Source: Amyelois transitella (taxonomy: Eukaryota > Arthropoda > Insecta > Lepidoptera > Pyralidae). From it: 64,000 nt of DNA. The position numbers and the translations under genes are program-made. The stretch is from NCBI RefSeq assembly GCF_032362555.1, contig NC_083529.1, positions 4,898,001-4,962,000 on the forward strand, read 5' to 3'. Under the pieces are notes generated by a model. The model was not told where the DNA came from. It searched no databases and saw only the letters and a program-made list of their open reading frames with translations. Shown here one piece after another: positions 9,603 to 21,860 of this stretch (positions are counted from its first letter, which is position 1; the number at the start of each line of letters is the position of its first letter).

Positions 9603-12188
9603 CGCACATCCGATCAAATACTGTTACAAGTCGAAAAATCGTGATTTTGAGTTAAGTAAACCACTCGATCCATATTAAAATTCTCTATCAAAATCAAATA
9701 TCGTTGTAACTTTAGTTACAAAAATGTCCGCGTGAGGACGTTGTGGCGGTTTATTACTAAGCAAGTTTTCGCATGACACGTCCTTGAATAGTGTTACGTG
9801 TCACATTGAAACGAGCGGTAGTGTTTGTCGTCCGCGTAAAAACCGTTGTAACTTGAAATAAGACACTAATACAGAAAAGGTAAGTGTATTATCCATTCAA
9901 GATTATTCTTATAAAATGTAATATTTTTTGTTATAACAATACTTGTCCTAACAATTTATCTTGTAGTTGGTTTATATTTGTAATATAATGTTACATTTCA
10001 GTTTATAACAAATAAAATACCCAGTACTATCTTGAAAAGTGATACATTTTAATTTGCCACCTTATATCAGATAAAAATATTACAGTCTTCAAATTCATTA
10101 ATAAAAAAATATTGTAATATTATGAGTTGTTGCAGTTTTTAATAATTTGTTTGTTTGATATTTTTTGTAATTTAAGTAAGATAGAGATTAATTTTGCCAT
10201 ATTACCCTATTCAACATTTTTCCAAAAGATTTTTATTTATAATTTAAAACAACGTAACCGTTATTTAACTTTATTACCATATTTGAGAAACCAATTTGTT
10301 TGCATTATACTGTTTGGTTTAATTTAAATAGAACGAATTGTCATTGTAACTATGTTTATGATGATGTCTTACATCGTATCATTAAAAGTATCTAAATGTA
10401 GCATTGTTTGAAATTATAATGGTATATTCTACTTCATAAATTTTTAAATAAGTACCTACCTACCTCTTAGCTGCGACAAAAATATGTTGTATCTGTATGT
10501 AGGTACTTAGCACTTAGTTACTGATTATGTCCATATTTTAAATAACACTTTCAGGCTTGAATAATGAGGAGAGTCGACAGAATATTGGATTTGGCAAAAG
10601 CAATAAAGGACGAAGGTAAATAACAGTATAATAACAGATTCATCACTGGTTATTGGTTAACTATAATTAATAATTGGTTAAACATGAATTTAAAATTATT
10701 AATTTTGTCGATGTTATGTTGCTGACCAAATTGTTCTTTTCAGAATCCGATAATATACGAGAGAAAGAGAATATTGAGCCTACCGTTTCGCCTTCAATAA
10801 TACGTAAGTAGTCTTTGGCTTTAACCTTCTCTTTTAATTTTGCAGGATAAATGACTTATCATACACATAACCTTTTAACGCTTTTTTATATTTGATTTCA
10901 GATTCTACTCATGGCGCTAATCCTATACATGTATTGTGTAATTAAATTTGATAATTTAAATTCCATTACGCACAAATTTCTCATTACCGGTCATACACAA
11001 AATGAAGGGGATGCCGTACATTCGGTTATTGAAAAGAGTATCAAAAGGCATCTCAAATCCGGGCCTATTTACGAACCTTCACAGTATATACAGATTATGA
11101 AAGGTGCTAAAAAATCTGGTGAGAAATATAACGTCAACGAATTGTCTTACCATGATTTTATATCTTTGAAAAAGTTGGCAATCGACTTGAAAATGAAAAC
11201 AATAACAAAAATTTCTGAAATGAAAGTTATTAAAATTGAGGCTGAATCCCCGGATATTTTGTACTACAAAAATTCTTTTGCTGATGAAGATTTTTCTACA
11301 TTAAAACTATTAAAAACCATTCCTATATTACCTCCTTTGAAGCCTGCTTATTTGGGACCAATTTTATTTAAGTGAAAATAAAAAGTCTGATTTAAAAAGT
11401 CTGTTAAAGTCTAATCATATACCTAAGTTCTATGAAGGATTTTATAAAAGTCTTTTCCAAGATAATGATTAAGTGTTGTTTACTAAGTATGTTCTGTAGG
11501 CTGTGATTATTTTACTAAGATTACTAGCAAGGGTATTATTGATAAGAGGATTATTGATTATGTCATTAAGTACAAAAATTTTATTAGTTTCATAGAAGAG
11601 CGAAGTAATACCTAGTAATAAGGTATTTTTTTCGAAGATTTTTAAAGATTTTTAAGTTTTTTTTTTGTGTTCTCATAATTGTAGGTTGTGTTTTTTGTTA
11701 CTACGAGTATTATTACTGTACGGGTATTGATTATGTGCCATATTTTATTAACGTACCAAATTGTCTCTCATTAGATTAAAGTGTAGTTTACGGAGCTTGA
11801 GATAGAGAAACTATCTAAAGTAACGATTTATTAATAATGTAAGTATAATAAATAATAATTTTGTTATATTCATTATTGTTTGCTAAACTATTTCATTAAA
11901 CTGATTAAAAAATATATATTGCAACATTATTTGACTAATTGTTTTATTTCTATTTTCTATTTTTTTTTATCTAATATAACGTTATAAAGAAAGTCAGCTG
12001 TAGGGTAACTGACAAATATACATAATAGTCTAAAAATACGCATTTTCAGCTTTCCAAAAATATATATAACATGTAATTATTGTTAAGACAAAATGCGAAA
12101 AAAAGCTTTGATGTGACTTGAAATAGTTTTTTGGCCTTCCTGAAAAAGGTTAAATTTTGACTTAAAACAGTATTTTATCGGATGTGCG
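9603..12188 (+). mobile_element. 2.6-kb TIR DNA transposon with an intron-bearing gene
   Basis: The left end CGCACATCCGAT, then AAATACTGTT, then AAGTC (9603 onward) matches the reverse complement of 12154-12188 over about 32 bp with four mismatches. ACAT flanks both ends (9599-9602 and 12189-12192), so a 4-bp target duplication is likely. Inside are a possible non-coding first exon ending at a GTAAGT donor (9880), small coding exons, a transposase-like C-terminal domain and an AATAAA at 11847-11852. I cannot assign a superfamily: the 4-bp TSD and these termini match none I can name with confidence. Confidence 0.72.
10564..11472 (+). pseudogene. Transposase-like gene of the 9603-12188 element, internally deleted
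   Basis: Exon-like pieces are 10555-10615 (ATG at 10564; begins MRRVDRILDLAK), 10744-10803 (ends SPSII) and 10902 onward, each with good GT-AG sites. The spliced frame then meets a stop after about 13 codons, whereas a different frame from 10911 encodes 154 residues with HKFLITGHTQNEGD (21-34) and HSVIE (37-41). After the stop at 11373 the same protein continues in the +1 frame (11383-11472) with SDLKSLLKSNHIPKFY and ends at TAA. The GHTxNEGDxxHxxIE pattern resembles the C-terminal part of a poorly characterised insect family that I associate with DDE-type transposase-derived proteins (DUF7869-like; name uncertain). A full-length protein would be much longer, so the middle seems to be deleted. 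Confidence 0.55.
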
Positions 12189-12637
12189 ACATGGTTTATT
12201 CATGTTGCAAATGTTAATACCGTATAATAGTGCTTTTATACATGAAAGTGTGATCGAAAACAGACTTCGTTACAACAAATACTGAATAAAATTACTACTG
12301 TGAAAAAAATCATGCGGAATGCGGTTGTTCGCTCACGTTTTGTGGTTGCGATGGTATCAGAGCAAAACATTATTTTAATATTTAGTACTTACATTTGCTA
12401 CTGGTAAATTATTGAAAAAGTCAAAAGAAATTTATTGCAACAATTTCGCGAATCTGAGAAAACATATACCTAATTTGGTTGAAGAAATTTCGTAAAGATA
12501 AAGAAACTTTTGATCAATATCATTGTAAAATATAGTTAACTAGCTGTTAACCGCTACTACGTTCGCCGTAAATGTTCACTAGCCATCTTTCACCCCTTCT
12601 CCCCCTTTTTCGAATAAAACTTTTGCATTTATGATGA

Positions 12638-12710
12638 TTAGCTCATTAAACTGTCACTTTCTATGAATCTCAATTCCATCATTAAGCTATTTAGTTAAAA
12701 TTTCGAGTCT
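12638..12710 (+). repeat. Family A SINE, middle fragment
   Basis: AACTGTCACTTTCTATGAATC with CATTAAGCTATTTAG. Confidence 0.5.
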
Positions 12711-13009
12711 TGGAAATATTAACGTTTGTTCTATAATCTTCCGGAGCACGTCTTGTTTATTTATAGCATAAAAATCAGAAATTGATGTGAGTTTATGTAA
12801 ATAAACAATAAAAACAATTTAACAATTAATTAGACGTGAAAAAAAAATGTTGATTTATTTCCACCGAATTGAACCTTTGAAACTTCCGACCAGAAGAAGT
12901 TCTTAGGCTTCCAACGAGGAAAAAAGTTTTTCATTTCCTCCAATTTGGTGTGCTTCCTTTTGCGCTATTACCTTAGATCCAAATCTTCAATAGAATCATC
13001 TTAATTTAT

Positions 13010-13115
13010 CAAATCTCTCATTAAGCCAAATAGCTGAATGTGGCCTTTCAGTTTTTAAAGACTGTTCGCTCTATCTACCCCGCAAGGGATATAGACGTGA
13101 TGTATGTATGTGTAT
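13010..13115 (+). repeat. Family A SINE, 3' half
   Basis: CATTAAGCCAAATAGCTGAA to GATATAGACGTGATGTATG. Confidence 0.75.
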
Positions 13116-13139
13116 CATCTTAATTTTCTTTGTTTAGGT

Positions 13140-13290
13140 TGCTTCTTCAACTCCTCTTTAGAATAGAGTCCGGGGGTCCACCTATTACTTACCATTGTTC
13201 TGGATTGGCTAGTAAGGTTTTGTTTTAGTAAGATCTCTGCTCCGTAACTCTTGTTCATGATAGATTCATCTTCACCTTGATTACTAAACC
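13140..13290 (-). repeat. Family C SINE fragment
   Basis: CTCCTCTTTAGAATAGAGTCCGG with TTCTGGATTGGCTAGTAAGG. Confidence 0.45.
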
Positions 13291-13319
13291 AGTTTATTTA
13301 TTTTTTAAAACTTAAAAAA

Positions 13320-13412
13320 ACGTACAAAATACGGCCTTTATGCCGTTTGGCATTCTCTACCAGTCAACCAGCTGACCAAACAGAAAAAACTTTAAGTTGG
13401 TGATGCGATAAA
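13320..13412. repeat. Family D repeat (LINE 3'-end-like)
   Basis: GTACAAAATACGGCC, CATTCTCTACCAGTCAACC and GTGATGCGATAAAGTGC recur in the same order at 57240 and 62000. Confidence 0.55.
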
Positions 13413-14424
13413 GTGCACATGCATACTGAAAAATACACACATTTGCCGGATATGGGAGCAGTATGTGTGTTTGGAACGCGTTATTTTTCGAATTGTTTGA
13501 CTAATTTTTATGAAGTTCAAAATATGTTAGACCTGTTAATAAAATTTAAAGTTTTTGGAGCCATTTTCGAGATATTCACAAGTTTGTTAAATGCAAAGTT
13601 TTCGCAAGGTCGAACTAAGGGCAATCTAGTGCAGCTGTTACCAGGATCCAATATGGGTGAATCTAACCCATGCAAAATGGAGTCGCTTCAGTATAGGCAC
13701 CCAAAAACCTGTTTTATCCAGTTCAAGATCATTGGTGTACCCCAGGGTCTCTCAGGACAAGAGAGGATATAACTGAGAGAGAGATGGACTGCAGGAGGAA
13801 GGGGTTCCTTACACCATTAAAAAATTTGTAGCGGCCGTTCAGCCTCCATGGACAAGACAGACAGGCAGACTTTTTGACTTGACATTTTAGATGACCAAAA
13901 CCGACTAACATACTGATAAAAAAGGACAATCAACACTAAGACTAAGAGGACAATAAGACGACGTCTTGAACAGCCAAAATTATGTTTTATTCAGACATGA
14001 CCTAACAGACCCTCGGCCCGTTCAATATTATTTATAAAAAAGGTTGCCAGAATGACGTTTAATCAACTTGATTATAAAGAAGAGAATTTATATGACTACA
14101 TACATACATTCGTCTTTTGAATACAAATGCAATCAACAAAGGGACTAATCCCAAGGGGGCAGTAAGAATAAACCACAAAAGTTGTAACAGACTTTGTTAA
14201 TCGTAGCCAGTACAAAGTAAACATGGTTCAAGGCTTTCTTATGATGACTGAAAATATCTCTTAAGTGTTTGATCATAAAGTTTAAATTCATTTGTTCCAA
14301 TCGAGATAAAATTGAAATCTGAACAATTAGTTCTTTGAAAAAGGTTAATGAGGTTTTAAGATACTCTTCGGCTTTTTCAGAGTTAAATGGAGAGGATAAA
14401 CGCCATTTTTGTAGGTAAATGAAC

Positions 14425-14660
14425 TTGCCGTGTGGATTCTGACACTTAAAAATACCACCCATCCCATATTTTTCCCGTGAATGTCGTAAAAGGCGATTAA
14501 CGGAAATGCTGATAAACTTTGGATTCTTCTCGAACCCGATGAGCTAGCAACTTGTCACTTTTGAATCTCAATTCCATTGAAGGATACGTTCATTTGTATG
14601 GTTTAAGGATTTAATTCAGATTCAAATAGTGGCTGGTTACAAGACCATCGCCTAAAAGAA
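14425..14660. repeat. Two opposed family A fragments
   Basis: A plus-strand 5' part (14425-14590) is followed by a short minus-strand middle part (about 14595-14660). Confidence 0.55.
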
Positions 14661-14774
14661 GAATATCAAATATATTATAAAATAAATTCTTAAAAATAAA
14701 TCCCTGGATAAATTTTTATACTATGATTTTTCTTTGTTATTAAACCCGCATAGAAGCTTGCATTAGACGCAGGT

Positions 14775-14830
14775 GCTCTATTCATCGCTTTTTACGACAT
14801 CCGTGGAAAACAACCACACGACATAATATA
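14775..14830 (-). repeat. Family A SINE, 5' fragment
   Basis: TTTTTACGACATCCGTGG and ACAACCACACGACAT. Confidence 0.5.
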
Positions 14831-15341
14831 GTAGATGAAATAATTTTACAAGCATCGTGCTAAGTAGAAAGATTTTTTTTTCTGGCGGGAAAAAGGCGTA
14901 AAAGAAACAATTCAAATTAAAACCTAATTCACATATTAGCTGCATTCCAGGTGAAAAGTAATGGTTATTGCTGCATGCATTTGGCTGAGCGCCAGAAGAT
15001 CTCATGCAGGGAGTGGATCGTCATCTTGCTCACTCGGGCCTATTGAAAGTATGCCAGAGTGAGACAACACTTTATTTAAGTATCTATTTTTTGCCTGAGC
15101 AGAACAAATTCTGGTGAATGGTAATGTAGTTTGAAAACGGACTCGCATCGAGGTGTGATACAAGGAACTCTTTGTCAGTGATCACACAGCGGTGCGGCTG
15201 CGCAGGAGTTTGAGCGCAGGCTCGGATTTCCAATTGATGTGACGACTTAGAAGAGTTTCTTGTGTTACAACTTGTTGCGGGCCTGCTTTTAAACTACATT
15301 GATTCTCATCTGCATTTGATGTGCTCAGGCCTTTTTTTAAT

Positions 15342-15532
15342 ACACACATACACATACATCTAATCAAATCTACATCCCTTGCGGGGAAGACAGAGCCACA
15401 GTCTTGTGAAGACTGATAGGCCACGAATCCCCTGTTTATAAGCCTATCCCTTAGTCGCCTTTTATGACATCCATGGGAACGAGATGGAGTGGTCCTATTC
15501 TTTTTTTTATTGGAGCCGGGAACCACACGACA
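15342..15532 (-). repeat. Family A SINE, internally deleted
   Basis: Tail at 15342, the stem AGTCTTGTGAAGACT, then a jump from GGCCACG to AATCCC, and the 5' end GAACCACACGACAT. Confidence 0.8.
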
Positions 15533-15568
15533 TATTTTTAATAATAAAAATCTATTCCTTTATATATT

Positions 15569-16460
15569 AACTAGCTGTGCCCGCGACTTCGTCCGCGTGG
15601 AATAGTTATTTTGGGCATCATATTTATTTTTGCAAACATCCTCCTCGGCTTTATCAATTATAGCTGCTAATTATTATGCGACTTGGCGACGACTTGGCCC
15701 ACATCATTACCCGCGACCGAACGGAGACCGTATATATGCGTTTAGGGTGAGAGGTTGTGCGTTTGTGTGGTTGTTTGTGCAAACCAATGTTAGCATATAT
15801 CTCCAAAACTACTGGTCCGATTTTAATAAATAAAAGGTCAGGCGGTCACGCGTATTAGAAAGAACGCTGGTTCGCCGTATTAAATGTTTCGCTGCAAATT
15901 GCTTATAACGACTATATCTCAAAACCTATTCGTCTGATTTATATACTGTAAATGGCAATTTTAGTCTACATGAAAAGCCGAAAGTAATAAACATATTTAT
16001 TTGGATAAGGATTAATACTGAATTAAAGAAAATTGGTTTCAAAATAACTCATGTTTATAATGAAAAAATAATCTTAAAAAATGAACATAAAAGTGGTTAT
16101 TGTAAGTAAACCTTAAGGGATAGATATATGCTCTCGCGGACTTTTTTGTGGCAAAAAATGAGTACTTCACATCTTTAGAACATTGTTTTACTATATCTTT
16201 GTTGGTTTGCGCAGCGTTCGCGTGGAAAGCTCGCAGATGGCCGACTCATTCAACTTTCACCTGCATTGTTGACGTTTCCCGTAGGAAATCCGGGATAAAA
16301 TGTAGCCTATAGCCTTCCTCGATAAATAGACTATCTAACAATGAAAGAATTATTCAAATCGGTTCAGTAGTTTCTGAGATTAGCGCGTTTAAACAAACAA
16401 ACAAACAAACAAACAAACAAACAAAACAAACTCTTCAGCTTTATAATATTAGTATAGATT
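15569..16460 (+). repeat. Long dispersed lepidopteran repeat, family F
   Basis: It opens AACTAGCTGTGCCCGCGACT, passes GGGATAAAATGTAGCCTATA and CAAATCGGTTCAGTAGTTTC, and ends in an (AAAC)n run (16389-16430) and TAATATTAGTATAGATT. These blocks are very common in insect genomes. I see no coding frame. Confidence 0.65.
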
Positions 16461-16660
16461 TTAGATATTACCAGGGAATGGCCACGGTCGCTTTTAAAGA
16501 ATGTATGACAGACCCCAGTTTTTACATATCTGTACAATTATTAAAGTATTTTTGGTAGATAGGGAATATATGTATGTAGATATGTATAAGCTTGCTGAGA
16601 TGCTAATAAAATTAACGTTTAGGAAATGTTGACAATATGAAGACATCAATCATACCCCGT

Positions 16661-16758
16661 ATACAGCTGAACGTGGCCTATTAGTCTTTACAAGACTGTT
16701 GGCTCTGTCTACCCCGCAAGGGATATAGACGTGATTATATGTATGTATGTATGTATGT
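16661..16758 (+). repeat. 5'-truncated family A SINE with TSD
   Basis: Only the last 98 bp (from CAGCTGAACGTGG) are present, yet ATCATACCCCGT flanks both sides (16649-16660, 16759-16770). Confidence 0.9.
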
Positions 16759-17033
16759 ATCATACCCCGTGTCTGTACTCGTAAAAGCCAACTAGCTACG
16801 TCCCAAATGATATTTAAAAAAATTGTAATCAAAAAATAAAATGTCACCTTTCGCATACCATCATCCATAAAATGGGAGGAAAAACAATGGGCCGAGCTGC
16901 AACACGGACAATCGGAGCCCCAGATAGCGAGACGACTTCGATATGTATGTATGTACATTTACATTGTAATGCCTTATAATGGTGTAACGTTTTTCATAGG
17001 TATTAAACTATTTGAATAAAACATAGTGTATAT

Positions 17034-17175
17034 ATCATCACGTCTTTATCCCTTACGGAGTAGACAAAGACAACAGCCTCGCAAAGACTGAAAGGCCACA
17101 AGGTAAGGAAATTAGATTTAAATAGTGTCAGTTTGCTAGCCTATCGCCTAAAAGAGGAATCCCAAGGTTATGACA
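17034..17175 (-). repeat. Family A SINE, 3' part
   Basis: ATCACGTCTTTATCCCTTACG through CTATCGCCTAAAAGAGG. Confidence 0.7.
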
Positions 17176-17259
17176 AAAATCAAAGGAAAGGACTGATTTT
17201 AAAGATTCACGTTGCATTATACAAAATATATAGTGTGTAAAAACTACAGATGTCTACGC

Positions 17260-17566
17260 TTAGTCTGCTTAGTCTGCTTGGTCATGTGGAGAGGATGAAT
17301 GAAAACAGGTTGACTAAGCAGATATACATGGAGAGTGTGGAGGGAAAGGTCGGGGTGGGAAGACCTAGACGAACATATCTTGATCAAATTAAGAACGTCC
17401 TGGTAAAGGGTCAGGTCAAAAGTACCCGAAACCGCCGAGCTTGCATGAAGAGAGTTATGAATGTGGATGAAGCGAAGGAAGTATGCAGGGATCGTGGCAA
17501 GTGGAAAGAGGTAGTCTCTGCCTACCCCTCCGGGAAAGAGGCGTGATTTTATGTTTGTATGTATGT
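17260..17566 (+). mobile_element. 5'-truncated RTE copy with TSD
   Basis: The copy holds the last 90 or so codons of the RTE (LGHVERMNENRL to PSGKEA and stop) plus a TATG tail. ATGTCTACGC occurs before (17250-17259) and after (17567-17576) it. The 5' junction has a short duplicated TAGTCTGCT, as if the reverse transcriptase slipped while finishing. The local frame of 98 codons is a retrotransposon piece, not a gene. Confidence 0.85.
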
Positions 17567-17744
17567 ATGTCTACGCGAATCAGGCGCATATCACTGAGAA
17601 GAATTTCATCGCACGCAGATACTGTCAAACGAACATCTTTACCTGACGCTAATTCGTGAAGCAATTGAAGTTGAAAAAGTATCCGAACAATTTTTATAGG
17701 GACAATGGCCTTAACTTATTTTCAGCGTGGAATCCTGTGATTAT

Positions 17745-17935
17745 GAATGGCCACGTTCAGCTATTTGGCTTAATGATAGAACTGAGATTCAAATAGTGAC
17801 AGGTTGCTAGCCCATCGCCTAAAAAAGAATCCCAAACTTGTAAGCCTATCCCTTAGTCGCCTTTTACGACATCCATGGGAAAGATATGGAGTGGTCCTAT
17901 TCTTTTTTGTATTGGTGTCGGGAACCACACGGCAC
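17745..17935 (-). repeat. Family A SINE, 5' two-thirds
   Basis: From GGCCACGTTCAGCTATTTGG to GGGAACCACACGGCAC; the tail is missing. Confidence 0.85.
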
Positions 17936-18239
17936 TAATACTCGTATAAAAGTGAATGGAAGAAATGAAGAATGAATCAATCTGATTGAAGCGTTATTTT
18001 TAGCTAACACATAGAATTAACTAATTCCTTTTACGATTATAAGAACATGTGAATTCACGCGAAACTTGAACTTTTCTCATCCATTTAAGACATCCATCAA
18101 TCAACAAGTAATTAGATTACAGAGCACCTCATCGCGTTTTATTAACGCCACAGAGCAAGGAAGTTCAATGCTCTGTGGTTGAAGGTTATGGAATCAGCCT
18201 GCATCATCGGCTCATTTTAATGCAATATGAGATAGATAA

Positions 18240-18495
18240 TTATATACCATCTCTTGCGGGGTAGACAATACCAATAGTCTAGAAAAGACTGAAAGGGCAC
18301 GCTCAGATGAATAGCGCTGTGATGGAATTGAGGTTAAAATAGTGGCAACAGTGAAATTCAGTGCAATAAAAATTTTATTATACTTAAATATTATCACGTA
18401 TTTATCCTTTACGGCGCAGAAAGAGGCAGCCAAAAGAAGACTAAAAGGCCACGTTCAGTTCTATGGCTTTATGATGGAATTGAGATTAAAAAACT
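18240..18495 (-). repeat. Two tandem diverged family A 3' parts
   Basis: CTCTTGCGGGGTAGACAATA (18250) and CCTTTACGGCGCAGAAAG (18410) each start a partial copy in the same orientation. Confidence 0.55.
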
Positions 18496-18499
18496 TTTA

Positions 18500-19615
18500 T
18501 TTATATTAACTTCCCATTCTGCCACGTGATGAGAGATTTCGTGATTTTCATTTTCATTTTTCATCTCCAAAATTTTCCTTAGAAACAAACCAGGCTAATT
18601 CAATCCAAAGAAAATTCATATCCGTATTTGTGCAGTAATCGGCAATTTTATTCGATAAATCGGAGCCAGACGTATTAATCATATAAATCTATCAGGAGTA
18701 TTGCTAGAACAAAACGAGCCAATCGATTTTAACATAATACCGCGTGATCGATCATACTCAGAGACTGTACGGTGCTGCGTTTAGTATAGACTTAGTGGAA
18801 GTCCACTAAACATGAACTACGTTATAAAAATATTATTTTACACTTGTGAAATTTTGTTTATTATATCTTCAATTATTTTTAACATACCTATCTATTTAAA
18901 AGTAAAAACTGTCTGATATAGTTCAATCAACAACATATTAACCTACCAATTATATATGCAATTGATTAAGTTAACCTGGTCTAGAGGTTTAAAATTTGCA
19001 ATGTAATTAGTTCTTTAAATAAAAGGAATACTTATTTTTTTATAGTTCTAAAGTCTATGTACCATATTACATATAAATCCGTTATATATTTTCTGAGTTT
19101 ATACATTTTAAACAAAAAATTCTTTTCTCTATCCAATATTTTTAGATAGATAATTCATTTTTTTGATTTGCTACACACAATTAACAATTTCATATAGAAT
19201 ACAAATTAATTAGGGTGTGAGTTGCAGCAATACAAAAAGGTCACAACACAACGAATTTATTGCTATAGAGCAATATGCTGATTTTCAGTTATGACCTAGG
19301 TGCTAGTGCCGGTCTAAAATACTAGTGTATTTTTGCTTTTAGTAAATATATTTTACGAAAATATCTCACCAGCCATTGTATTAGTCTTCTCATAACCTAG
19401 CTTAGGGCCAACAAGAGACAAATTCAGTGCAATTTAAGTAGCTTTGGGTAGAAAATTGCAGACTTACCATAGTGCTTGGCAATTTATGAACAACAATTTG
19501 CATTTGCAAAACTTACTAGACGTTTTACTTGGAATGTAGATAATTCACCCACAAGTTTTATGTACTACAAATGATCACTATGATATAAAATAGATTGCCG
19601 AGTAGTTCTTGGCAT
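18500..19615. other. Gene-free AT-rich stretch
   Basis: No open frame of note and no repeat I can place. Long A/T runs dominate. Confidence 0.5.
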
Positions 19616-19616
19616 T

Positions 19617-19815
19617 TTAGAATAGGACCACTTTATCTCTTTCCCATGGATGACGTAAAACGCAACTAAGGGAGAGGATAAACTTATTACATCTATTTCT
19701 ACCACTTATAGGGCAGACAAAGCCAATATTTCCAAAGGGTACCTTTATGTGGATAGTTTTATGATAGAATTGAGATTACAATATCAGGTTGCAAGACAAT
19801 AACCGTAAAATAAGG
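19617..19815. repeat. Opposed family A fragments
   Basis: Plus-strand AATAGGACCACTTTATCTC up to about 19685, then a diverged minus-strand copy to 19815. Confidence 0.5.
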
Positions 19816-19819
19816 CTAA

Positions 19820-21175
19820 ATGAATATACAGAAAATATCTTCTAATTTATTAAAACATTTCAAATCCCGTTCTTTGACCAATTTTACCACGAATATAAGG
19901 GGACGATTTATTAGGGTTAATTCATAATTTTATCCCTATTTACATACGGAAACTAAATAGGATATTGTTCTGACCGAGTTTTAATCCTAATTTATTACCA
20001 TAATTTACCGAAGCTCTAATACAGCAATGTCTATACCCCGAATACAATATTCTATCGCAGTTATATCGGAATTTGCATGTCATACGTTTTTATCATACAA
20101 TATCATATTATTTCTTAAGTTGAAGCTGTAAAATTAAAAAAAATGCTGGACACATGCAACGCAGGTACGGGGATTAAAAAAAAAATTAAGTCTAAGGTGG
20201 ACAAAGCTAAGGAAAGCGCAAGTTATATAAAAATTTGATATCTACTAAATGTCTTATAACCTTGACATTTTTTTAATTAAATGAATATGAAGTAGAATAT
20301 TTTACGATCACGTTTCATAAAAATCCTAATGCAAGATCTTTTTCTTTATCGTAAAGATCCCTCTAAGCCTTTATTAATATTTCCGGGGTGCAATAAAACT
20401 TTTTATAGAAAAAACACCATGACACGGAACAATGAAAGTACAGAGAGATATATTTCATATAGAGATATTGTCTCAATCATCAAATAAATATAAATGTTGT
20501 TAGTTGTCTTCGAGCATTTTTAGGAATGAAAAATAAAATAACAACGAAACGGAGAGAAAACTAATAATGCGTTAATTATTTTTTTATTAAAGAAAAACAT
20601 GGATAAGTCTTGTTTAAGTTTATTAAGCACATTCTCAAAATTTTCCACAAGAAGTTCAGCAAATGCAGTATTCATAGTTTAAAAAAAAAAAAGTAATACT
20701 ACTGACACTTTAGTTATCAAACAAATAAAAAAACAAACATAAATATTTTGGCAAAAGTTAAATAGAGACTTGGCTCATTTCGCTTTTTGTTCGAAATAAA
20801 TCTTAATTTATTTAAACTTACGATGCTTAAACTATTATCTAACCGTTCACTTTAAAGTAAAACATAGAACTCTAGTATGTTAATGAAAATATTTTAAGTT
20901 AAAAATGAAGATGAGGCTTTACTTCTGTACTTCAAATGTTTTTTTGCCATGACCCGCGATTCTCGTTCGTAAAAACTGAAATCGCAATGGGGTGAAAGTT
21001 GCGATGCTGTTACTTCTCATATTTATGTGGTGTCATAAAATGTTATTGACATTTGTATGTTTCCATACATAATTAATATTTTTTGATTATGCGAGAAAAT
21101 CTTTCATTATTTTTTTTTTAGAGTTGTTATCTAATCTAAGTCAATAATGTTTTGAATTGGCATAAATTACTTCTA
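19820..21175. other. Gene-free AT-rich stretch
   Basis: Nothing recognised on either strand; the longest frames are short and unpatterned. Confidence 0.5.
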
Positions 21176-21179
21176 CAGG

Positions 21180-21295
21180 CGATATTTCCTATTACATCCT
21201 CACCTATCTATAGGAAAGCCTGGAGCTCGACTTTAAATATCTTGGATTGGGCAAGTCAGGTTTTTACACGAAAAAAGAATGCGTACTCGTGACAA
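21180..21295 (-). repeat. Family C SINE fragment
   Basis: TACATCCTCACCTATCTAT, GCCTGGAGC and TTGGATTGGGCAAGTCAGG. Confidence 0.55.
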
Positions 21296-21616
21296 GTAAC
21301 AGAATTATAGGTACGAGCAATTGAACAATAACATTTGTATTTTGCCAAAAATACGGGTAGTTTTATTTTTATTTACCCAAAAAAAAATTGCGACGTCGTG
21401 CCGCCGTTGTCTTCCCTGCGCACCTTTTCATCATACGGGGACCTTTATCAGCGCGCGTTTCAAGTCTTCTCCTTAAGTCTACTTTAGCGTCACTAAATAA
21501 AGTAGCTCCCTATCTTATGGCGGGTATTTGCTGGATCTCATGTCTATAGCTAAACCAGCTCCCCCTTAAATATTGTAAAACTAGTCCTAATAAATTAACT
21601 TTAATAGCCTCTCATT

Positions 21617-21860
21617 GACGGCCTCTGTGGCTCAGCGGTAGTACGCTTGTCTGTGACACCGGAGGTCCCGGGTTCGAATCCCGGTCAAGGCATGATGAGA
21701 AAAGAACTTTTTCTGATTGTCATGGGTCTTGGATGTTTATCTATATAAGTATTTATTATAAAATATAGTATCGTTGAGTTAGTATCTCGTAACACAAGTT
21801 TCGAACTTACTTCGAGGCTAACTCAATCAGTGTAATTTGTCCCGTATATATTTATTTATT
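21617..21860 (+). repeat. tRNA-headed SINE, family B, copy 2
   Basis: Same order as the 2718 copy, with a perfect B box GGTTCGAATCC and a tail of TATTTATTTATT. CTCAT flanks both ends, a possible short TSD. Confidence 0.8.

Noticed and set aside
17250..17546. 98-codon frame as a host gene
   Set aside because: It is the 3' end of the RTE polyprotein with a TSD around it.
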